NCBI GenBank assembly: GCA_037179515.1
Contig: JAXCGZ010009467.1
Location: 136,001-200,000 of the forward strand
Length of the DNA stretch: 64,000 nucleotides
Direction: 5' to 3'
DNA from: Halocaridina rubra
Taxonomy: Eukaryota; Arthropoda; Malacostraca; Decapoda; Atyidae
A program made the translations under genes and the position numbers. Under the pieces are notes generated by a model. It searched no databases and was not told where the DNA came from. It worked only from the letters and a program-made list of their open reading frames with translations. Shown in pieces: positions 57,129-64,000 of the stretch; position 1 is the stretch's first letter; each line of letters opens with the position of its first letter.

Positions 57129-59951
57129 TTGTTATACACAAATGCTGATGGATTAACTGGTAAGGCAGTAGAATTAAAAGATAGGATTCACAACAGTAAG
57201 GCAGATATAGTAGCAATTACAGAGACTAAGTTGAGTGAGGACATAAACAGTGTCACAGTTTTTCCTAAGGGCTTCAGAATACTAAGGGTTGAAAGATCTG
57301 AGAAAGCTGGTGGAGGGATAGCACTGCTCATAAGTGAAAGGATTCAAGTCGAAGAAATAAACTTGGCTATAGAAAGTGAGTTGAAGGAATTTCTTGTTGC
57401 TCGCATAAATACTGGGTCAGAGAGCATTATAATAACTGTTGTATACAACCCACCAAGGAACCAAAATAGGCTTCAAGTTTATGAGGAAAGTCATATAGGT
57501 ACTATTGAAGTCATAAACTCAGTTGTTAACATGGCACGGGAAAAAAAATGTAGGATTTTGATTATGGGAGACTTTAATCATAAAGAGATAGATTGGATAA
57601 ATCTTGACCCACACAGTGGTGAGGACTCATTCGGAGCAAGATTCCTAGATTGCGTACAAGGGAATTTCCTACACCAACATGTAATGGAACCAACAAGGGC
57701 CAGGGGTGGGGATGAGCCATCACTATTTGATCTAGTGTTCACAGATAATGTGTTGGATATTGAAAAAATTGAGTATGAACCACCAATTGGAAAGAGTGAC
57801 CACTGTGTGTTGTTGATGGAGTATATCATTGAAGATATTCTTCCTGAGAGTAGAGGCACTGAGGACATGAGGAGGAACTATCCGAAAGGAGATTACATCA
57901 AAATGAATGAGCTTTTTGCAGTTCTTGACTGGAGAACCTTATTTTACAACAAATCTGTACAAGAAATGTATGAGATCTTTTGTGAGAAATATGGGAAGAT
58001 AGTAGCTTGCTGCATACCTGTCACCAAATCAGGTGTAAGTCATGCCAGAGAGAAATGGTTCGATAATGGGTGTAAAAGAGCTAAGGAGTGGAGAGACAAA
58101 TGCTGGAAAAGGTATAGGAGGAGAAAAAACATAAATGCCTGGCAAACCTACAAAAGAGCAAGAAATGACTACCTAAGTAAAAGGAGAGAGGCAGAGAGAG
58201 ACTATGAGAGGGACATCACCAGGAAGGCTAAAGAAAATCCCAAGATTTTCCACAGCTTTATCAGAGGAAAACTGAAGGTAAAAGAACAGGTTTTAAGGCT
58301 AAAGAGAGCGGATGGAAGCATCACTGAGACGGATGACGAGATCTGCAAAGAATTGAACAAGGAGTTTCAGTCAGTATTTACAGTAGAAAATACCCCACCC
58401 CCTCAGATTGCAGTGATAGAAGCTCAAGGGCCGGTATTAGAGAACATCAACCTTACAGCCACAGAGGTATGCAAAGCGCTGATGGATTTAGATGTTCATA
58501 AAGCTACAGGTCCCGATGACATATCCCCTCATGTGCTTAAAAAATGCGCAAACACAATATCAGTGGCACTAAGTATCATATTTAAGGAGTCACTGGAGTC
58601 GGGGGAGATTCCAAGATGCTGGAAACAAGCAAATGTGATACCTATCTTCAAAAAGGGAAGGAGGGATACGGCTCTGAACTATAGACCAGTTTCCTTGACC
58701 AGCATAGTTTGCAAAGTTATGGAGAAACTACTAAGGAAACATATCTCTCTTCACTTGGAATCCTTCAACTTTTTGTCAGTGAGGCAGCATGGCTTCAGAG
58801 AAGGTAGATCAACAGTAACATACTTATTAGAATTTTATGATGAGGTAAGCCAAATTTTACAGGAAAGAGAGGGCTGGGCAGATTGCATATTCCTAGACTT
58901 CCAGAAAGAGTTTGACACTGTTCCACATGGGAGACTTATTAGGAAGCTGCAATCAATGGCTAGAATAGGTGGAAATGTTTTGGAATGGATAAAAATTTAC
59001 TTAGAAGGAAGGGTACAGAGGGTTAGAGTAAGACACTCAGTGTCTGAATGGAGAAGAGTTAGTAGTGGAGTTCCACAGGGCTCAGTTTTAGGGCCACTTT
59101 TGTTCCTTGCAAATGTAAATGACCTACCAGAGTCTGTAAATTCATTCATGAATATGTTTGCAGATGATGCAAAGATTGTGAAGAAAGTAAGAAACGAGAA
59201 CAATGGTAGAGAACTTCAGGAGGATCTAAATAATCTGCATGAGTGGTCAGAAAAGTGGCTAATGAAATTCAATACTTCAAAATGTAAGGTAATGAGAATG
59301 GGTACAAGTGCAAGAAGGCCCAAGCATGACTATTCGGTGGCTGGAGTACAACTTCAAGAGACAGAAAATGAGAGAGATCTAGGAGTAAACATACTGGCAG
59401 ATTTGTCTCCAGAAATACATATAAATGGCATAGTAAGGGCAGCATATGCATTCTTATCAAATGTAAGGGTAGCCTTCAGGCACATGGACAAGGAAATGTT
59501 CAGAAATATTTATGTAACCTATGTGAGGCCAAAACTCGAATATGCAGCCCCCTTTTGGAATCCGCACTTGAAAAAGCACATAGCTAAGCTTGAAAAAGTT
59601 CAAAGACATGCCACGAAACTGGTGCCAGAAATACGCAATCTCAGTTATGATGAGAGGCTGAGGGAATTAGACTTACCATCACTCGAAGCTAGAAGAGTGA
59701 GGGGGGATATGGTGACAGTCCTTAAATTCCTTCATGGTTATGATAGAGTGGATAGGGATCGATATTTTGATATGGCTGGCTCTAGAACTAGAGGTCATAG
59801 TTTGAAGCTTCGTAAGAAAACTTCTTCGCAGGATGTAAGGAAATACTTTTTCAGTGTAAGAGTAGTTGATAATTGGAATTGGCTAAGCGAGGAGGTAGTT
59901 AATGCTATCTCAATCCATAGTTTTAAGGACAGGTATGATAAGTATCACTAA
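57129..59951 (+). CDS. Family A ORF2 (second complete copy)
   Basis: 940 residues, no stop, closely similar to 47465-50287. Endonuclease catalytic residues are present (YTNADG, ITETKLS, MGDFNH, SDHC). RT motif A reads FLDFQKEFD instead of QKAFD, motif C FADDAKIV is intact, and YVND is changed to NVND. As in the other copy, the endonuclease lacks an AUG start, and the frame is open upstream into ORF1 through the slippery site. Its own ORF1 is broken, so it might only move with ORF1p supplied by another copy. Confidence 0.88.
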   Translation: MLYTNADGLTGKAVELKDRIHNSKADIVAITETKLSEDINSVTVFPKGFRILRVERSEKAGGGIALLISERIQVEEINLAIESELKEFLVARINTGSESIIITVVYNPPRNQNRLQVYEESHIGTIEVINSVVNMAREKKCRILIMGDFNHKEIDWINLDPHSGEDSFGARFLDCVQGNFLHQHVMEPTRARGGDEPSLFDLVFTDNVLDIEKIEYEPPIGKSDHCVLLMEYIIEDILPESRGTEDMRRNYPKGDYIKMNELFAVLDWRTLFYNKSVQEMYEIFCEKYGKIVACCIPVTKSGVSHAREKWFDNGCKRAKEWRDKCWKRYRRRKNINAWQTYKRARNDYLSKRREAERDYERDITRKAKENPKIFHSFIRGKLKVKEQVLRLKRADGSITETDDEICKELNKEFQSVFTVENTPPPQIAVIEAQGPVLENINLTATEVCKALMDLDVHKATGPDDISPHVLKKCANTISVALSIIFKESLESGEIPRCWKQANVIPIFKKGRRDTALNYRPVSLTSIVCKVMEKLLRKHISLHLESFNFLSVRQHGFREGRSTVTYLLEFYDEVSQILQEREGWADCIFLDFQKEFDTVPHGRLIRKLQSMARIGGNVLEWIKIYLEGRVQRVRVRHSVSEWRRVSSGVPQGSVLGPLLFLANVNDLPESVNSFMNMFADDAKIVKKVRNENNGRELQEDLNNLHEWSEKWLMKFNTSKCKVMRMGTSARRPKHDYSVAGVQLQETENERDLGVNILADLSPEIHINGIVRAAYAFLSNVRVAFRHMDKEMFRNIYVTYVRPKLEYAAPFWNPHLKKHIAKLEKVQRHATKLVPEIRNLSYDERLRELDLPSLEARRVRGDMVTVLKFLHGYDRVDRDRYFDMAGSRTRGHSLKLRKKTSSQDVRKYFFSVRVVDNWNWLSEEVVNAISIHSFKDRYDKYH

Positions 59952-60045
59952 GTCTAAAATGGAATCGATCAGGAGACGGGAAGATACGAGCTTTGGGCTC
60001 TTTCCCGTAAACACAATTAGGTAATCACAATTAGGTAATCACACA

Positions 60046-61057
<1,012 letters not shown>

Positions 61058-61243
61058 GTCTCCGTGGCAAAATGGTAACGTCCGCGACTCTGAGGCGGCA
61101 GGTCGAGGGTTCGCGCCCCGCCACGGACTGAGGTTAGTAAGGGCATACACTCAGGGTAACGATTACATCTGCCAAAACAAGTCCTTCGCAAGAAGGCAAC
61201 CGTCCTAGCCCTTAGTAGAAAAGGGAGTTCGTAACGTAAAACA
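61058..61243 (+). mobile_element. SINE-2, third copy, inside an ATT/AGT microsatellite
   Basis: A tRNA-like head (TCCGTGGCAAAATGGTAACG, A box weakened; B box GGTTCGCGCCCC), body ATTACATCTGCCAAAACAAG and CTTCGCAAGAAGGCAACCG, and end GTAACGTAAAAC. It is flanked left by (AGT)n and right by (ATT)n then (AGT)n, so a distinct target duplication cannot be read. Confidence 0.88.
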
Positions 61244-61244
61244 G

Positions 61245-62364
<1,120 letters not shown>

Positions 62365-62708
62365 TTTCATGCATATGGTGACAGTCTTTAAATTCCTTCA
62401 TGGTTATGATAGAGTGGATAGGGATCGATATTTTGATATGGCTGGCTCTAGAACTAGAGGTCATAGTTTGAAGCTTCGTAAGAAAACTTCTTTGCAGGAT
62501 GTAAGGAAATACTTTTTCAGTGTAAGAGTAGTTGATAATTGGAATTGGCTAAGCGAGGAGGTAGTTAATGCTATCTCAATCCATAGTTTTAAGGACAGGT
62601 ATGATAAGTATCACTAAGTCTAAAATGGAACCGATCAGGAGACGGGAAGATACGAGCTTTGGGCTCTTTCCCGTAAACACGATTAGGTAATCACAATTAG
62701 GTAATCAC
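62365..62708 (+). mobile_element. Family A non-LTR, short 3' fragment in a (CATA)n region
   Basis: It starts at the codons for MVTVFKFLHGYDRVDRDRY and carries the last ~80 residues of ORF2, open to the stop at 62615-62617, then hairpin and two tail units (first one GATTAGGTAATCAC). The tail passes directly into (CATA)n at 62708-62743, and CATACATACATACACAC is also found ~20-40 bp before its 5' end. Confidence 0.9.
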
Positions 62709-62774
62709 ATACATACATACATACACATACATACATACATACAACCTTAACATTGTTTTAATGTTTACGTGTCA

Positions 62775-62933
62775 CAATAAGTCCCCAATCGAGTGGTGTT
62801 AGGCACAGACATGTTAGAGTTGAGGAATAAGGCTGGATGTTCTTCCTAACGCCCCGAGGCGGGATCGAACCCACATTAGCCAGGCTTGTCGCATCTTAAA
62901 TTGCGTCCACTACCACTGAGCTACCGCAGCTCC
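62775..62933 (-). mobile_element. SINE-1, tRNA-derived, well-preserved copy
   Basis: On the minus strand it starts GGAGCTGCGGTAGCTCAGTG (good A box) and has a perfect B box GGTTCGATCCC, then GGGGCGTTAGGAAGAACATC and CAGCC, then a body ending near CCACTCGATTGGGGAC. The tRNA body is too degraded at its stem to be a tRNA gene. Compare 43199-43365. Confidence 0.82.
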
Positions 62934-63149
62934 ATATAAGACATTAATAAAAACTGCAATTTCATTACATGACTATTATCGGTGGATTAATTAATCTCTA
63001 GAAAGTTTGAGATTTTTATTAATATTGCGCATGGATGGTCGTGTTTGGTAACCAAAAAATCTAATTTTTTTTTCACTACATCAATTCATAGACAGTAATC
63101 AGATCGTGCATATCTGTGTTATTCACAGCGATTGAACACTGACAAAATG

Positions 63150-63172
63150 GCTTGACCCCAGTAGATTCCCAA

Positions 63173-63252
<80 letters not shown>

Positions 63253-63700
63253 CGTAGCTTTGTGCAGTTCTTTGCATTTGAACACAAAGAAAATACATAG
63301 GCCCCAGTAGATTCCTAATGACTACAAACTCTGTAGTCAAAACTCACACAGCCAAAAAAAAAAAATGTAGAATTTGTTTTTAATAAGACATCCTATGTAC
63401 AGACACCATTAGATTCCTAGCAATGACAAGTCAGTGGACAATACCGACAAAAAAAATAGAAATAATAAGAAACATGCAAAGACATGTGAATCTGTTATTC
63501 GAAAACCTATAACAGAGAGAAAATCTATAAACTCCTATTGACTCCTAATAATTGCAAACTCAATGCCCATAAAAGAAAATGGTGATCCCAACGACAGCAA
63601 GTTCAGTTGTCTGAACACAAGTAAAACAAATATAATACATAGATACAAAGAAATCGATGGTCCTGACGACTGCAAACTCAGTGGTCATAGCACAATTGAG
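63150..63700 (+). repeat. Degenerate ~50-140-bp tandem repeat with (AC)n inside
   Basis: A phrase like CC(A/T)(G/A)TAGATTCCTAA-GACTACAAACTC-GT-GTCA recurs in diverged form near 63158, 63305, 63407, 63536, 63585 and 63660. (AC)n of 72 bp (63175-63246) lies between the first two. Frames over the (AC)n are low complexity. Confidence 0.55.
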
Positions 63701-64000
63701 TACATAGTCGTATTGCTTTATCAAATAAATTTAAGATTTTAAAATAGAGTAAGTATATATAATAGTCCAGAGATTCTCATTTTCTAGTCAGAAAGCAATC
63801 TGGTGAATGATGAATCATTACCAATACACGATAAATTCGCATGTTTATGACTAAATGAGCAGTATTCATATTCTTATTTATATATTTATTAAAATTAAAG
63901 CTTTAATATACAATTAGTATATACAATTATCCAAAGATTTCTCATCTTAGAGTAAAAAAAAAATCAGTTGAATTAACATCTTCCCAAAACATCATGAATA
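63701..64000. other. No gene seen
   Basis: AT-rich sequence up to the window edge, no recognisable feature. Confidence 0.5.

Larger units (their letters stand above)
54538..60045 (+). mobile_element. Family A chimera with duplicated ORF1-endonuclease segment
   Basis: It starts inside the 5' UTR (matching 46194 of the full copy), then ORF1 and the endonuclease to 56497. There the sequence jumps back to ORF1 at the codons for MKTSFADAL and repeats ORF1-endonuclease before reaching linker, RT, 3' hairpin and tail (ends about 60042, followed by ACACGAAA). The repeated segments (55158-56497 and 56498-57836) are ~1340 bp each. The first is more mutated than the second, so two source copies were probably joined. 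Confidence 0.88.

Overview
This window is eukaryotic and almost certainly from an arthropod, most plausibly a microsatellite-rich crustacean genome. That guess rests on three things: spliced exons with GT-AG introns, very long (TA)n, (ATT)n, (GA)n and (AC)n tracts, and a mix of Jockey-superfamily and RTE non-LTR elements, Ty3/gypsy elements and tRNA-derived SINEs. The species cannot be named from sequence alone. One host gene was found. It lies on the minus strand and encodes the N-terminal ~530 residues of a WD-repeat protein that I recognise as CFAP57 (WDR65/FAP57), a ciliary protein. Nine coding exons join in phase: 42566-42364, 36029-35819, 35290-35102, 34340-34228, 8236-8056, 7942-7775, 6850-6649, 6407-6190 and 5004-4900. 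The rest of the gene lies beyond the left edge. Its fourth intron is about 26 kb and consists mostly of transposons.

Layout from left to right. 1-4803: several interleaved copies of one non-LTR element, called family A here (CR1/Daphne-like, Jockey superfamily). 4900-8236: CFAP57 exons 9 to 5, with an RTE remnant and a tRNA-derived SINE (SINE-2) in the introns. 8575-20090: an old RTE remnant split by a young, complete 10.5-kb Ty3/gypsy element (gypsy-1, 9213-19668). Gypsy-1 has near-identical LTRs, a GTTTA target duplication, a Lys-type primer site, and one long ORF with integrase before reverse transcriptase (Gmr1-like order). 20135-28512: a decayed second Ty3/gypsy (gypsy-2) carrying a family A insertion and a jockey-like (family C) insertion. 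28627-29868: family A, minus strand. 29978-33701: an RTE element (RTE-A) bracketed by (ATT)n. 34228-36029: CFAP57 exons 4 to 2. 36164-41121: family C remnant, a short LINE tail (family D), and RTE-B bracketed by (TA)n. 41148-42010: a nested inverted-repeat (foldback/MITE-like) element. 42364-42566: CFAP57 exon 1 with the start codon. 43199-45288: SINEs and microsatellites. 45466-52480: a full-length family A element followed head-to-tail by two truncated copies. 52585-54430: a divergent family A-like tail, a foldback element and an RTE tail among (ATT)n tracts. 54538-60045: a chimeric family A element with a duplicated ORF1-endonuclease segment. 60046-64000: microsatellites, SINE-2, a family A tail, SINE-1 and a degenerate tandem repeat.

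The genes do not form an operon or pathway. The main story is mobile-element biology. Family A encodes an ORF1 protein and an ORF2 endonuclease/reverse transcriptase. ORF2 has no AUG in front of its endonuclease, and it overlaps ORF1 in the -1 frame just after an A AAT TTT slippery heptamer, so it is probably made by frameshifting. Its 3' end carries a conserved hairpin and a 14-bp tandem repeat, and it repeatedly lands in AC-rich microsatellites; one insertion consists of the tail alone. Gypsy-1 appears recently active but seems to lack a capsid and zinc knuckle, so it may depend on another element in trans.
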